A stretch of 24,211 nt of DNA, taken from contig JAFSUU010000062.1 in NCBI GenBank assembly GCA_017445115.1, positions 1-24,211 on the forward strand, in the 5' to 3' direction. A program made the position numbers and the translations under genes. The stretch comes from Clostridia bacterium (GTDB taxonomy: Bacteria; Bacillota_A; Clostridia; Oscillospirales; CAG-272). Shown piece after piece: positions 1-9,407 of this stretch. A model generated the notes under the pieces. The model ran no database searches, had not been told where the DNA came from, and was given only the letters and a program-made list of their open reading frames with translations. Within the stretch, counting starts at the first letter, position 1; the number at the start of each line of letters is the position of its first letter.

Positions 1-5
1 TCATT

Positions 6-19
6 TTTCTATTTTCTAT
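6..19. repeat. Two heptad repeats (TTTCTAT) at the window edge
   Basis: Two perfect copies of TTTCTAT stand in tandem and may continue left of the window. On the other strand they read ATAGAAA, the same style of 7-bp unit as the GTGGAAA/ATTGAAA tract before the capsid gene, in the opposite orientation. The remaining bases up to the first gene hold no recognisable coding sequence. Confidence 0.4.
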
Positions 20-95
20 TCTTACGCATATTTACGGCTCATGCCGTCGATATAGATTTTACACGCTATAAGCGCGAAACGGAGAAAACGATACT

Positions 96-806
96 ATGGA
101 AGAAAACGAAAACGTTCCGGTCGAGGTGACCGGAGAGAACGCTGACGAAGTCCTCAAAACGGGCGATGAAGCTGCCGACGCCGGGAGCGGGGACGAAGAC
201 GCAGCGCTCGACGAAGAGTTCGGAAAGCTTATAAAAGGCAAGTATAAGAACGCGTACGCCAAGCGGACGCAGAGCATGATAAACCGCCGGTTCCGCGAAG
301 TCAAGGAGCTTGAAAATCTGAGGCGCACCGCCGCCGAGGTTTACGGCGTCGCGGACGTGACGGAGGACGTCGTATCCGCCGTAAAGGCGGGGCGCACCCC
401 GGAGTCCCGCGACGACACTGCGCGCACCGCGATAGGTGTTGCGGACGAGTACGGCAGGTTGATGGCGGAGGCGGATGAGGTGAAGAAGCTCTATCCGTCG
501 TTCGACGTCGCGAAGGAGGCGGAAAACCCGCTCTTCTCAAAGCTCGTCGCCTCTGGCGTGGGTATCAAAGCGGCTTACGAGGCGCTCCACCACGATTCTA
601 TCGTCGCGGGCGCGATGATGCTCGCCGCAAAGCGCGTCGCCGACGCGGCAAGGCGCGGCGCCGTTTTACCGGCTTCCCGCCCCGGAGAGGGTGCGTCACT
701 GCCTACGACGGCTGCCGATCCCCGTCCCGACGTGCGCACGATGAGCGCCGATGACGTCAGGCGCATACTCAAGCGCGCGGAGAACGGGGAAGTTATAAGG
801 TTCTGA
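96..806 (+). CDS. Phage capsid scaffold protein
   Basis: A 236-residue acidic, highly charged protein with no signal or membrane segment. The N-terminal 45 residues are very acidic (runs of E and D). Residues about 45-75 (EEFGKLIKGKYKNAYAKR and the following QSMINRRF) match the pattern of clostridial phage scaffold proteins, in which a low-complexity acidic head precedes a helical core. It lies directly before the major capsid gene, the usual place of a scaffold, which helps capsid subunits assemble and is then lost. GGAG at 81-84 precedes the ATG by 11 bases. Family assignment is by pattern and context. Confidence 0.7.
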   Translation: MEENENVPVEVTGENADEVLKTGDEAADAGSGDEDAALDEEFGKLIKGKYKNAYAKRTQSMINRRFREVKELENLRRTAAEVYGVADVTEDVVSAVKAGRTPESRDDTARTAIGVADEYGRLMAEADEVKKLYPSFDVAKEAENPLFSKLVASGVGIKAAYEALHHDSIVAGAMMLAAKRVADAARRGAVLPASRPGEGASLPTTAADPRPDVRTMSADDVRRILKRAENGEVIRF

Positions 807-810
807 ACAA

Positions 811-845
811 GTGGAAAGTGGAAAGTGGAAAATTGAAAATTGAAA
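811..845 (+). repeat. Heptad tandem repeat between scaffold and capsid genes
   Basis: Five perfect 7-bp units in a row: three copies of GTGGAAA (811-831) and two of ATTGAAA (832-845). They fill the untranslated gap just before the capsid ribosome binding site (GGAG at 877-880). Tandem units of this size can slip in replication and change the spacing of the leader, although they lie outside the coding sequence. Confidence 0.8.
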
Positions 846-884
846 ATGATCCGTTTTTCCGAATTAAAGAACAAAAGGAGAAAA

Positions 885-2183
885 ATGACATCAATGAACG
901 ACAACGAATTTGATCTTCAGATCTTTGCGGCGGGTGACAACGTAATGGGTACCGCCGCGTACATCAACGCAAACAACGGAACGTCAGAGAGCTACGGCGA
1001 GGGCGGACTTTCGCCCGAGATGAAGACGTTTTACGACAAGACTCTCATCACTCTCGCGGGCGCAAATCTCGTTCACGAGCAGTTCGGTCAGAAAAGACCG
1101 ATCCCCGCGGGATCCGGAAAGACCGTAGAGTTCCGCCGCTTCTCGTCTTTGCCCAAGGCGCTCACCCCGATCACGGAGGGCGTCACGCCCGCGGGCAACA
1201 AGCTCTCCGTAACTCCGGTGACGGCGACGGTGGAGCAGTACGGCGACTACGTTGAGCAGACAGACCTTCTCGAGCTGACCGCCGTTGACAACACGATCGT
1301 CGAGACGACGAAAAAGCTCGCGGACCAGGCGGGCAAGACTATCGACACGATCGTCCGCGAGGTCATCAACGCGGGCACGAACGTGCTCTATTCGAGAAAG
1401 AATACGTCCGGCACGTACAGCGACGTGACGAGCCGCGCGGATCTTGACGAGAACTGCAAGCTGACGGTGCGCGACGTATTCCGCGCCGCCGCCGAACTCA
1501 AGGCGATGAACGCGCCGAAGATCGACGGATGTTTCGCCGCGATCATTCACCCGTACGTCGCGTACGACCTCATGCAGGAGGCGGGCGACGAGTGGATCGA
1601 CGCTGCGAAGTACGTCTCTCCCGAGAACATTCTCACCGGAGAGATCGGCAGACTTGCGGGCATACGCTTCGTCGAGTCAAGCGAGGCAAAGATCTTCGCG
1701 CCGAAGGAGATCTCCGACGGTAAGTGCCGTCTTACGGTCAAGACCGCGAACGCATCGGCTTCTACCTCGATCGCGATCGACGAGGTGCTGACTTCCGCCG
1801 CGTCCGTTTCGATCCCCGTCTATATCGACGGCGTAGAAAACACGGTAACCGCGATCACGACCTCAAACGGCGCGACGACTCTTACAGTTGCGACAGCGAC
1901 GACCTGCGCCGTTGGAGACATGATCTGCGGCAAGGGCGCGGGCTCTGACGGCTCCGCGGTCTTCTCGACGATCGTTCTCGGCGCCGACGCGTTCGGCGTG
2001 ACCGACGTTGCGAACGGCGGTATCGAGCACATCGTAAAGCAGAAGGGCTACGGCAACGACCCCTTGAATCAGAGAAGTTCTATCGGCTGGAAGGCGCTCG
2101 GCTGCGCCGAGATCCTCGTCGACGAGTACATCGTCAGGATCGAGTCCGGCTCATCCTACTCCGCGGCTGCGGAAGCAAACTGA
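885..2183 (+). CDS. Major capsid protein, N4-gp56 family
   Basis: A 432-residue protein that forms the head shell. The family signature is clear: LVHEQFGQKRPIP (62-74), VEFRRFSSLPKAL (81-93), TPITEGVTP (94-102) and GYGNDPLNQRSSIGWKA (388-404). The N-terminus FDLQIFA is a common start of Firmicutes phage head proteins. The ATG at 885 follows AGGAG at 876-880 by 4 bases; the ATG at 894 is the alternative, while a longer reading frame from 840 has no ribosome site. Residues about 275-355 are a Thr/Ser/Ala-rich beta-type stretch between the IFAPKE and STIVLGADAFG segments, and may be a surface-exposed inserted domain. Confidence 0.93.
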   Translation: MTSMNDNEFDLQIFAAGDNVMGTAAYINANNGTSESYGEGGLSPEMKTFYDKTLITLAGANLVHEQFGQKRPIPAGSGKTVEFRRFSSLPKALTPITEGVTPAGNKLSVTPVTATVEQYGDYVEQTDLLELTAVDNTIVETTKKLADQAGKTIDTIVREVINAGTNVLYSRKNTSGTYSDVTSRADLDENCKLTVRDVFRAAAELKAMNAPKIDGCFAAIIHPYVAYDLMQEAGDEWIDAAKYVSPENILTGEIGRLAGIRFVESSEAKIFAPKEISDGKCRLTVKTANASASTSIAIDEVLTSAASVSIPVYIDGVENTVTAITTSNGATTLTVATATTCAVGDMICGKGAGSDGSAVFSTIVLGADAFGVTDVANGGIEHIVKQKGYGNDPLNQRSSIGWKALGCAEILVDEYIVRIESGSSYSAAAEAN

Positions 2184-2206
2184 GTTAAATTCCGGAGGGA
2201 AATGAT

Positions 2207-2425
2207 ATGAGACAAATGCAGAAAAAGAATAAAGTCACGATAAACATTCCGAAGAGATGGCGCGGCGACGACGAGCGCTTTATCGCCTGCAACGGACGCC
2301 GCGTGCTCGTGAAGACGGGCGTCGACGTCGAGGTCGCGCCCGAGATCGCGGAGGTCTACTTCAACTCCGTCTCGCAGAGAGATGAGTCGGAACGCAAGAT
2401 CTCCGAGTACTCAAGCGCGGTATGA
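2207..2425 (+). CDS. Small phage head-region protein of unknown function
   Basis: A 72-residue, Lys/Arg-rich protein with a strong ribosome site (GGAGG at 2194-2198, 8 bases upstream). The middle (NIPKRWRGDDERFIACNGRRVLVKTG) looks like a small beta fold, and the end VEVAPEIAEVYFNS is helical. Small proteins of this type often sit between capsid and connector genes in clostridial prophages, but no function can be read from the sequence. It overlaps the next gene by four bases (ATGA), indicating coupled translation. Confidence 0.75.
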   Translation: MRQMQKKNKVTINIPKRWRGDDERFIACNGRRVLVKTGVDVEVAPEIAEVYFNSVSQRDESERKISEYSSAV

Positions 2426-2811
2426 CGGCGAGAGAAGCAGTGGAGGCGTTTCGCGACGCCTCCCGTGTCCCGATAAGTGAGGATACTCTCGCGGCGTGGA
2501 TAAACGAGCTTGAAGGCAATATCTATTACTATATCATCCTGACGCACGAGGGCGGCGGGGACGTGACGCCTCCCGACATAACTCTCACGTCGGGATACGA
2601 CGACACGCTCTTTGCCCCCGAGCCATTTTCGAAGGTCTATGCCGATTATCTCGCAATGAAGCGCGACCTCACATTCGGCGACGTCAACAAGTACAGTATC
2701 TCGAGCGCGACGTTTTCGGCGTCTTACGGCGATTTCGGCGACTGGTACAACAGAACTCACGCGCCGCTTTGCAAAGCGGACAATCTGAAGACTTCCGGAG
2801 GTACCGAATGA
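2422..2811 (+). CDS. Head-tail adaptor/connector-like protein
   Basis: A 129-residue protein beginning with a helical TAREAVEAFRDAS segment and an AAWINELEGNIYYYI motif, similar to the W-IN-E-E-I-Y helices of short phage connector proteins. The segment LFAPEPFSKVYADYLAMKRDLTFGDVNKYS resembles the middle of the same proteins. Its place after the capsid and before the nozzle-like protein fits an adaptor that joins the portal ring to the tail. It starts inside the stop of the previous gene (ATGA), and its own stop overlaps the next start. The family call rests on pattern and position. Confidence 0.6.
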   Translation: MTAREAVEAFRDASRVPISEDTLAAWINELEGNIYYYIILTHEGGGDVTPPDITLTSGYDDTLFAPEPFSKVYADYLAMKRDLTFGDVNKYSISSATFSASYGDFGDWYNRTHAPLCKADNLKTSGGTE

Positions 2812-4565
2812 GGATCCCGGACATCAGAATGAGAGAACCGGAGCGCGAGGAGATACGCACGTTTTTCGGGCTCAACGTGATGCCGTCCGCAAAGCAGGGG
2901 GAGAGCCGCGACGAGGAGAACGTCTCGAGCCGCCTCTTCCCGTTCCTCGCGCCGAGGCAGGACGCCGTAAGATTTGAAAGGGAGGGAGGAACGTGCCGCG
3001 CGCTGATCCCGAAGGATCAGCTCGTCTCGATTATCGAGACTCCCGGCGGTGAATATTGCAGACTTTATTACGCCGGGCAGGAGACAGGTCTTCTTATGAC
3101 TCCGGGCGAGAAGCAGACTGTGTCGATGGGGACGAAGGTTATTATTTTCCCGGACAAGGTGTGGTACGACACGAAAGACGGAACTTACGGCTCTCTCGAC
3201 GCGTCTTTCACGTCGCAGTCGGGCGTTTCCGTATCGTTCGCGCTCTCCGATCCTTTCGGCGGCGAGTACGAATACGACGCCTCTCCGACGGCGCCGGAGT
3301 CACCCGCGGACGGCGCGGCATGGTGCGATACTTCCGTGACGCCGAACGTGCTTTACAGGTATTCGGAATCGTCCGACACCTGGGCAGAGATAAATTCTAC
3401 GTTTGTCAAAATATCTTCCCCCGGCATCGGACAGAGATTCAGGGCGGGCGACGGAGTAACGCTCTCCGGCTCGTCGCAGAACACGCTTGACGGCGCGGCG
3501 GTGATAGAGGACGCGGGAGACGATTTTATCTTAGTACCCGGTATCATTTCCTCGTCGACAACTCAGGACACGCCGTTTTCGGTGACGCGCGCGGCGCCCG
3601 AGATCGACTTTTGCGTCGAGCACAACAACAGACTCTGGGCTTGCCGCTCGGGGCTCTCGCGCGACGGGGAGTACGTCAATGAGATATACGCGTCAAAGCT
3701 CGGAGATCCTTTCAACTGGAACGCGTTTTCCGGGCTCGTCTCCGACAGTTATGCGGCTTCCGTCGGCACTGACGGAGTTTTCACCGGCTGCGCCGTATAT
3801 CTCGGCACCCCTTCGTTTTTCAAGGAGGGCTGCGTCCACAAGGTCTACGGCACAAGGCCGTCGAACTTCAGGATCGTCGCGTCGTCATGCGACGGCGTGG
3901 CGCGAGGCGCTTCAAGGTCGGTCGCAGAATGCTGCGGATCGCTGTACTATCTCTCAAAGAGCGGCTTCATGCAGTACGACGGTTCGTATCCGCAGCAAAT
4001 ATCAAACACGCTCGGAGAGCTTGCCCCGTCGGGCGCTGTCAGCTGCGTTTGCGACGGCAGGGTATACCTTTTCATTCCGGGCGGAACGCGCTCCGGTCTT
4101 TACGTCTACGACGCGATGCTCTCCGTCTGGCACAGGTACGGAGAGAGTGGTATCGAGGCGACGTGCCGTGCGCCGTCCGGGATACTCGCGGCGACGCCGG
4201 AGGAGTATATAAACCTCGACTCAAAGGATGCCGGCGCGTCGGCAGGGGCGTTTCTCGGGGATGACTCGGGAGACGCGGACGTGACGTCTTGGCGCTTCGA
4301 GACCGGGGAGCTCACCGCGGAGCGTGACGATATGTACGTCGACAAGATAGAACTCACCTGCGCCGTGCCGGAGGGCGGGCATCTTACGGTCGAGCTGATA
4401 ACCGGGGAGGACGAGGCGATGCCCGTCGTGACGCTTTCCCCCTCTGTCAGGAGAACTTTCACGGTGCCCGTCATCACGCCGCGCCACAGAAGATGCCGCC
4501 TTCGCATCTCGGGCGCGGGACAGTGCGTCGTTTACAGTATTTCGAAATTCGTTGAGCGTACGTAG
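2808..4565 (+). CDS. Tail nozzle/tubular-like phage protein
   Basis: A 585-residue mostly beta protein. The start at 2808 is fixed by GGAGG at 2797-2801 and the ATGA overlap with the upstream gene. Residues about 140-200 form a small insert (PESPADGAAWCDTS, VLYRYSESSDTW) of a type seen in tail proteins. Residues about 270-410 carry a repeated pattern (NRLWACRSG, IYASKLGDPFNWN, FFKEGCVHKVYG, YYLSKSGFMQYDG) typical of a beta-propeller. This pattern is familiar from prophages with N4-gp56 capsids and resembles podoviral tubular/nozzle proteins. It probably forms the distal tail tube. The nozzle role is inferred from pattern and order, not proven. Confidence 0.65.
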   Translation: MRIPDIRMREPEREEIRTFFGLNVMPSAKQGESRDEENVSSRLFPFLAPRQDAVRFEREGGTCRALIPKDQLVSIIETPGGEYCRLYYAGQETGLLMTPGEKQTVSMGTKVIIFPDKVWYDTKDGTYGSLDASFTSQSGVSVSFALSDPFGGEYEYDASPTAPESPADGAAWCDTSVTPNVLYRYSESSDTWAEINSTFVKISSPGIGQRFRAGDGVTLSGSSQNTLDGAAVIEDAGDDFILVPGIISSSTTQDTPFSVTRAAPEIDFCVEHNNRLWACRSGLSRDGEYVNEIYASKLGDPFNWNAFSGLVSDSYAASVGTDGVFTGCAVYLGTPSFFKEGCVHKVYGTRPSNFRIVASSCDGVARGASRSVAECCGSLYYLSKSGFMQYDGSYPQQISNTLGELAPSGAVSCVCDGRVYLFIPGGTRSGLYVYDAMLSVWHRYGESGIEATCRAPSGILAATPEEYINLDSKDAGASAGAFLGDDSGDADVTSWRFETGELTAERDDMYVDKIELTCAVPEGGHLTVELITGEDEAMPVVTLSPSVRRTFTVPVITPRHRRCRLRISGAGQCVVYSISKFVERT

Positions 4566-4576
4566 GAGGGTTTGAT

Positions 4577-5227
4577 ATGGAACTCGATTTTGAACTTCCG
4601 AGGCTCTCGCCTGAAGTTTCTGCCGACGCGCTCCGCATCAGAGCGTATCTCGGAAGAATGGCGGAGCAGATCTCCGCGGCGCTCTCGGCGATCGACGAGG
4701 ATAATCTTTCGCCGCGCGCGGCGAAGGCGCTCACCGCCTCCGTAAAAAATGAAAAGGATATCGATGCGCTGAAAGACGCGGTGGTACGCACCGCGACGCT
4801 GATCAAGCGCACGGAGGAAAAGCTCAGCGCGACAATGAGGAACGAGTACGCCGCGATCTCAGATATCGGGGAGTATACGGAGCGCGCCGTTGCGACCTAC
4901 GAGGCGGACGGGCTCGGGATAGATCAGTTCTTCAGACTCGTCCGCTCGGTCGCGGGCGAGGTCGACGAGCTCTCGGGCTACGTCAGATGCGGAGTCCTCG
5001 ACGGAGGAGTGATAGGCGTTGAGATTGGCGACGCCGCAGGCACCTCGCCTTTCAAGGTCAGGCTCACCGGAGAGCGCTTGTCGTTCCTTTGCGGATCCGA
5101 CGAGGTCGCTTATATGTCGGACGATTCTCTCGTCGTGACGTCAGCCTCGGTCTCGGGCAGACTCACGCTCGGGGATTATGAGATTTCTACAGCCGACGGG
5201 CTTATATTCAAATATGCGGGAGATTAA
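4577..5227 (+). CDS. Phage minor structural protein with gp58-like C-terminus
   Basis: A 216-residue protein with a strong ribosome site (TAGGAGGG, 4563-4570) overlapping the stop of the previous gene. Residues about 1-130 are helical and coiled-coil-like. The end (residues about 145-215: GVEIGDAAG, FKVRLTGERLSFLCG, DEVAYMSDDSLVVTSASV) matches the conserved tail of streptococcal and clostridial gp58-type minor structural proteins, where the pattern is RLT-x-R-x-SF followed by VAYIS-x-x-L. It is probably a trimeric fibre or baseplate attachment protein. It stands between the nozzle-like protein and the fibre genes, as expected for a fibre anchor. Confidence 0.6.
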   Translation: MELDFELPRLSPEVSADALRIRAYLGRMAEQISAALSAIDEDNLSPRAAKALTASVKNEKDIDALKDAVVRTATLIKRTEEKLSATMRNEYAAISDIGEYTERAVATYEADGLGIDQFFRLVRSVAGEVDELSGYVRCGVLDGGVIGVEIGDAAGTSPFKVRLTGERLSFLCGSDEVAYMSDDSLVVTSASVSGRLTLGDYEISTADGLIFKYAGD

Positions 5228-5230
5228 AAG

Positions 5231-6976
5231 ATGGCAAGCGGATATTTTGAAAGCGCGACCGGGACGAATCTTGAAATAGGCGTCGAGTGGACGTCCGTGC
5301 CGTCGGTGCAGGACAACTCATCGTCGGTACGCGCTAAAGTTTACATTACACATTACGACATATATTGCGCAGCGCTCTCCGGCAGTTACGTTTCGGTCGG
5401 GGACAGAACGGCGTACTTTACCGCCGCGGTCTCATCGTCCGACACTTCGCATCAGAAGACGTATATCGCGGACGAGACATTTTCGGCCGCGCACGGCGCC
5501 GACGGCAAAAAGACGGTGAAGATAGCGGCGGGCTGGGTGTTCAACGGCACTTACAACGGTCACTATATCGGGACGCTCGAGGTCTCGGGCGACGCGGTTC
5601 TCGACAAGATAGATCGTGCGAGCGAATTTTCGTGCCCCGGAACTCTTACCGTCGGCGAGCCGTTTGAACTAACCGTCCGTCCCGCGTCGCTGTCTTTCAC
5701 TCACCGCGTCATAATCGCCGCGGGCGGCGCTTCATGGACAGGGAACGTCTCGTCGGGCACGTCGCTCACCGTGACGCCTCCCGCCTCCCTCGCCGACGGG
5801 ATAACATCGTCTTCGTCAGGCAGCGGCACGGTAAAGGTCGAGACTTACAAGGGGAACGTGAAGATAGGCGAGACGACAAAAAACGTCACCGTCAGAATTC
5901 CACAGAGCGCGCCGTTTCTGCCGGACTTCACGCTGAATTTTATCCCGTCGTCGGACTCCGCTTTCGTGACGGTGCACTCGTTAGTATGCGCTGACATAAC
6001 CGAGGGTACGGTAACGGTGACGAACGCTGCGGCTGCGCACTCGGCGACAGTCTCGTCGGTCAGGGTGACTTACGGGACGAAGAGCGTCTCCGGTGCGACG
6101 CTTGAAGTCGGAAAACTGACGGCGGGAGATTTTACATATTCCGCGACGGTCACCGATTCGAGAGGGTACTCGACGACGAAAAGCGGCTCCGTCACGGTGA
6201 TGCCTTACGGCGCGCCGAGAGCTGAAAACGCCGCCGTGACAAAATGTGATTCAGCAGGAGCGGACGACGGCGAGGGGACGTATTTCAAAGTCTTTGCGGA
6301 CTCTGTCTGCTCCGATCTCGGCGGCGTCAATTCGGCGTCGATGACGCTGACTGTAAAGACGAGGGGCGGCGCCGCGCTCGGAACGTGGAGCATTGTCTCC
6401 GGAACTCCCGCCGTCGTCGGCGGATCGTTCTCGCACACTTCGTCGTACGTCGCCGAGATAACGGTGACCGATACGGCGGGGCAGAGCACCGTGAAGCGGA
6501 TCGTTGTTCCGACCTCGTTCGTGGATCTCCACGTCAAAAGAGGAAAGATCAGATTCGGCGGGTACTGTGAGAGGGCGGGGTTCGAGTGCGATTATCCGGC
6601 ACGCTTCAATTCCTCGCTGTCGGTCGGGGACGACGCGGTCGCCGACTTCGTGACGTCGACGTATACCGACGGGATGTGGACGGTAGTGAAATACTATTCC
6701 GGGCGCGCGGAGTGCTTCGGCGCCTCGACGGAAAATCTTTTTCCCGCCGCATCCGGAGGGCTTTACGCCGCGGACGTCGCTCCGAAGAGCTATCCCCCGG
6801 GACTTTTCCTCTCGAGGCCGACGGCGATCGTCTCGGCTGAGCGCGGGCTTGCATCCGAACGCGGCGACGGAACTTCGTCGTCCTCCCCCACCGTCAGGAT
6901 CTATTTCGAGTCCGGAAACGCCGTCTCGTGCGAGGTGTCGTATCTTGTAAGAGGCGTGTGGAGAAGCGCGGTGTGA
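5231..6976 (+). CDS. DUF859-like tail fibre/host-recognition protein
   Basis: A 581-residue Ser/Thr/Val-rich protein. Residues 1-130 form a jelly-roll-type domain (SGYFESATGTNLEIGVEW ... HYIGTLEVSGDAVLDKIDRAS), the N-terminal pattern of DUF859-type fibre proteins of Gram-positive phages. Three or four Ig-like beta repeats follow (about 135-220, 235-325, 330-425). The rest (from VDLHVKRGKIRFGGYCERAG) resembles the closing domain of such fibres. The gene starts 3 bases after the previous stop. It probably binds the cell surface. DUF859 membership is my reading of the pattern; the receptor cannot be told. Confidence 0.65.
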   Translation: MASGYFESATGTNLEIGVEWTSVPSVQDNSSSVRAKVYITHYDIYCAALSGSYVSVGDRTAYFTAAVSSSDTSHQKTYIADETFSAAHGADGKKTVKIAAGWVFNGTYNGHYIGTLEVSGDAVLDKIDRASEFSCPGTLTVGEPFELTVRPASLSFTHRVIIAAGGASWTGNVSSGTSLTVTPPASLADGITSSSSGSGTVKVETYKGNVKIGETTKNVTVRIPQSAPFLPDFTLNFIPSSDSAFVTVHSLVCADITEGTVTVTNAAAAHSATVSSVRVTYGTKSVSGATLEVGKLTAGDFTYSATVTDSRGYSTTKSGSVTVMPYGAPRAENAAVTKCDSAGADDGEGTYFKVFADSVCSDLGGVNSASMTLTVKTRGGAALGTWSIVSGTPAVVGGSFSHTSSYVAEITVTDTAGQSTVKRIVVPTSFVDLHVKRGKIRFGGYCERAGFECDYPARFNSSLSVGDDAVADFVTSTYTDGMWTVVKYYSGRAECFGASTENLFPAASGGLYAADVAPKSYPPGLFLSRPTAIVSAERGLASERGDGTSSSSPTVRIYFESGNAVSCEVSYLVRGVWRSAV

Positions 6977-6998
6977 CAACACAGAAAGGACATTATAA

Positions 6999-8021
6999 AT
7001 GACAGACAATGAAACACGAAAAAAAGAAAAGCCCGAAAGGACGGTGAGCGAGGAGACGCTTGCTGCGAAGGCTGCGCTCGATGCATACGAAGCATCTCCC
7101 GACTACGAGTCGAAATACGCCAACGCGATCTCGGCGCTCGCGGACAGGATTCTGAAAGACGAGGGCTTTTCGTATAACTACTCCACCGATCCGTCTTATA
7201 TGGCGGCGAGGGAACAATCGGAGATCGAACGCCGCCGCGCCGCGTCGGACGCCGCATCGAACGCCGCCGCTCTTACCGGCGGGTATGCGAATTCCTACGG
7301 CGTGACGGCGGCGGGAGAGGCATCCGCGAAGAGCTACGATTCTCTCCGCTCGATGATACCGTCTCTCGTCGACGCGGCTTACAAGAGGTGGAGCGACGCA
7401 AGGCGCGCCGAGCTTGAAAGGCTTGAAGCAGTTCGTGCTCTCGAAAAGGACGACTACTCGAAGTACCGCGACGAGGTCTCGGACCGGGCAAAGTACCGCG
7501 ATTATCTTGCGGACAGATATGACGCTTCGTCAAAGAGCGACCTCGACCTGTACAAAGCGGCGCTTTCCGACTGGCAAAAGGACCGCGACTACGAGAGAGC
7601 GGTGTACGAGTACGACGCCGACGCCGCATACAAAGCGAGCCGCGACGCCGCGACGGACGAGCAGAAGGCAAAACAGCTCGCGATAGATCTCATCAAAGCG
7701 AACGCCTCGGCGACAAACGCCGCCGCGGCATATAACAGGAGCGCCGCGTCTTCAAAGAGCGACGAGTCAGCGGTAAAGACCGAAAAGGCGGAGAACACCG
7801 GAAAGTCCGGCGCGAAGACGTCCGGCGACGGTGATGCGGTGACGAGCATCGCGGGCAAAAAGCTCGTCGGAGAGCTTTCGGCAGGGGCGATCTCCTCGGA
7901 CGGCACTGTCAGCCTCGAGTTCGTCGAAAGAGTCAAAAAGGCGAAAAACGCGGGGAGCATAAGCGCGGAGGAATACAACGCGATAATGGAGATCGTGCGC
8001 GGGATAGGAACGGAGGTGTGA
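6999..8021 (+). CDS. Internal virion (DNA ejection-like) protein
   Basis: A 340-residue, very Ala/Asp/Tyr/Lys-rich helical protein with AAAGGA at 6985-6990 as ribosome site. Residues about 55-110 carry FSYNYSTDPSYMAAREQ and AALTGGYANSYGVTAAGEA, a signature I recognise from many Clostridia prophages in proteins thought to sit inside the head and follow the DNA into the cell. A long coiled-coil region (about 120-245) with repeated DYSKYRDE/KYRDYLADRY elements follows, then an Ala/Ser linker and a globular end (about 280-340, EFVERVKKAKNAGSISAEEYNAIMEI). The ejection role is inferred from family pattern; no activity is visible. Confidence 0.6.
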   Translation: MTDNETRKKEKPERTVSEETLAAKAALDAYEASPDYESKYANAISALADRILKDEGFSYNYSTDPSYMAAREQSEIERRRAASDAASNAAALTGGYANSYGVTAAGEASAKSYDSLRSMIPSLVDAAYKRWSDARRAELERLEAVRALEKDDYSKYRDEVSDRAKYRDYLADRYDASSKSDLDLYKAALSDWQKDRDYERAVYEYDADAAYKASRDAATDEQKAKQLAIDLIKANASATNAAAAYNRSAASSKSDESAVKTEKAENTGKSGAKTSGDGDAVTSIAGKKLVGELSAGAISSDGTVSLEFVERVKKAKNAGSISAEEYNAIMEIVRGIGTEV

Positions 8022-8025
8022 CAGT

Positions 8026-8373
8026 ATGGCAAAATTACCGTCAACTCTGTCACCGCAGATCAGAAACGGCACGCTCGTCTGGTGTGAGGGAGACGTTTTC
8101 GATATGTTTCTCTGCCTCTCGCTGACCGCGCTCGGAAGCGAGGTCTCCGATCTGACGGGTTACGCCGTCGACGTGAGGTTTTACGACGCGGGCGGAGCCC
8201 CGGTCCACACGTTCACGCTTCAGGGCGGCGCGTCGAGAGTCGTCACGCTTGAATTTACGGAATCCGTAAGCGCAAAATTCCGCCGCGGCAGATACCGCTT
8301 TGACGTATCGCTCACGGATCCGTCGGGAAAATGCTCGACAGTCTGCGACGACGCGCCTGTGATCGTCAGATAG
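8026..8373 (+). CDS. Small beta-sandwich phage protein
   Basis: A 115-residue protein with GGAGG at 8012-8016, 9 bases upstream. The pattern of alternating strands (YAVDVRFYDAGGAPVHTF, VVTLEFTES, GRYRFDVSLTDPSGK, APVIVR) suggests a single Ig-like or BppU-type beta sandwich, as used in baseplates and fibre bases. It lies between the ejection-like protein and the collagen-like fibre. No exact family recognised. Confidence 0.55.
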   Translation: MAKLPSTLSPQIRNGTLVWCEGDVFDMFLCLSLTALGSEVSDLTGYAVDVRFYDAGGAPVHTFTLQGGASRVVTLEFTESVSAKFRRGRYRFDVSLTDPSGKCSTVCDDAPVIVR

Positions 8374-8393
8374 AAAGGAGATTCTTTTAAGAT

Positions 8394-9403
<1,010 letters not shown>

Positions 9404-9407
<4 letters not shown>

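Noticed and set aside
840..884. Longer capsid start (15 extra codons from 840)
   Set aside because: The extra segment is encoded partly by the heptad tract and has no ribosome site, whereas 885 follows AGGAG.
2769..2807. Longer start for the nozzle-like protein
   Set aside because: It would overlap the previous gene by 43 bases; the ATG at 2808 has GGAGG and an ATGA junction.
6251..7009. 252-codon minus-strand frame opposite the DUF859-like fibre
   Set aside because: Arg/Gly-rich shadow of the opposite coding strand without any recognisable motif.
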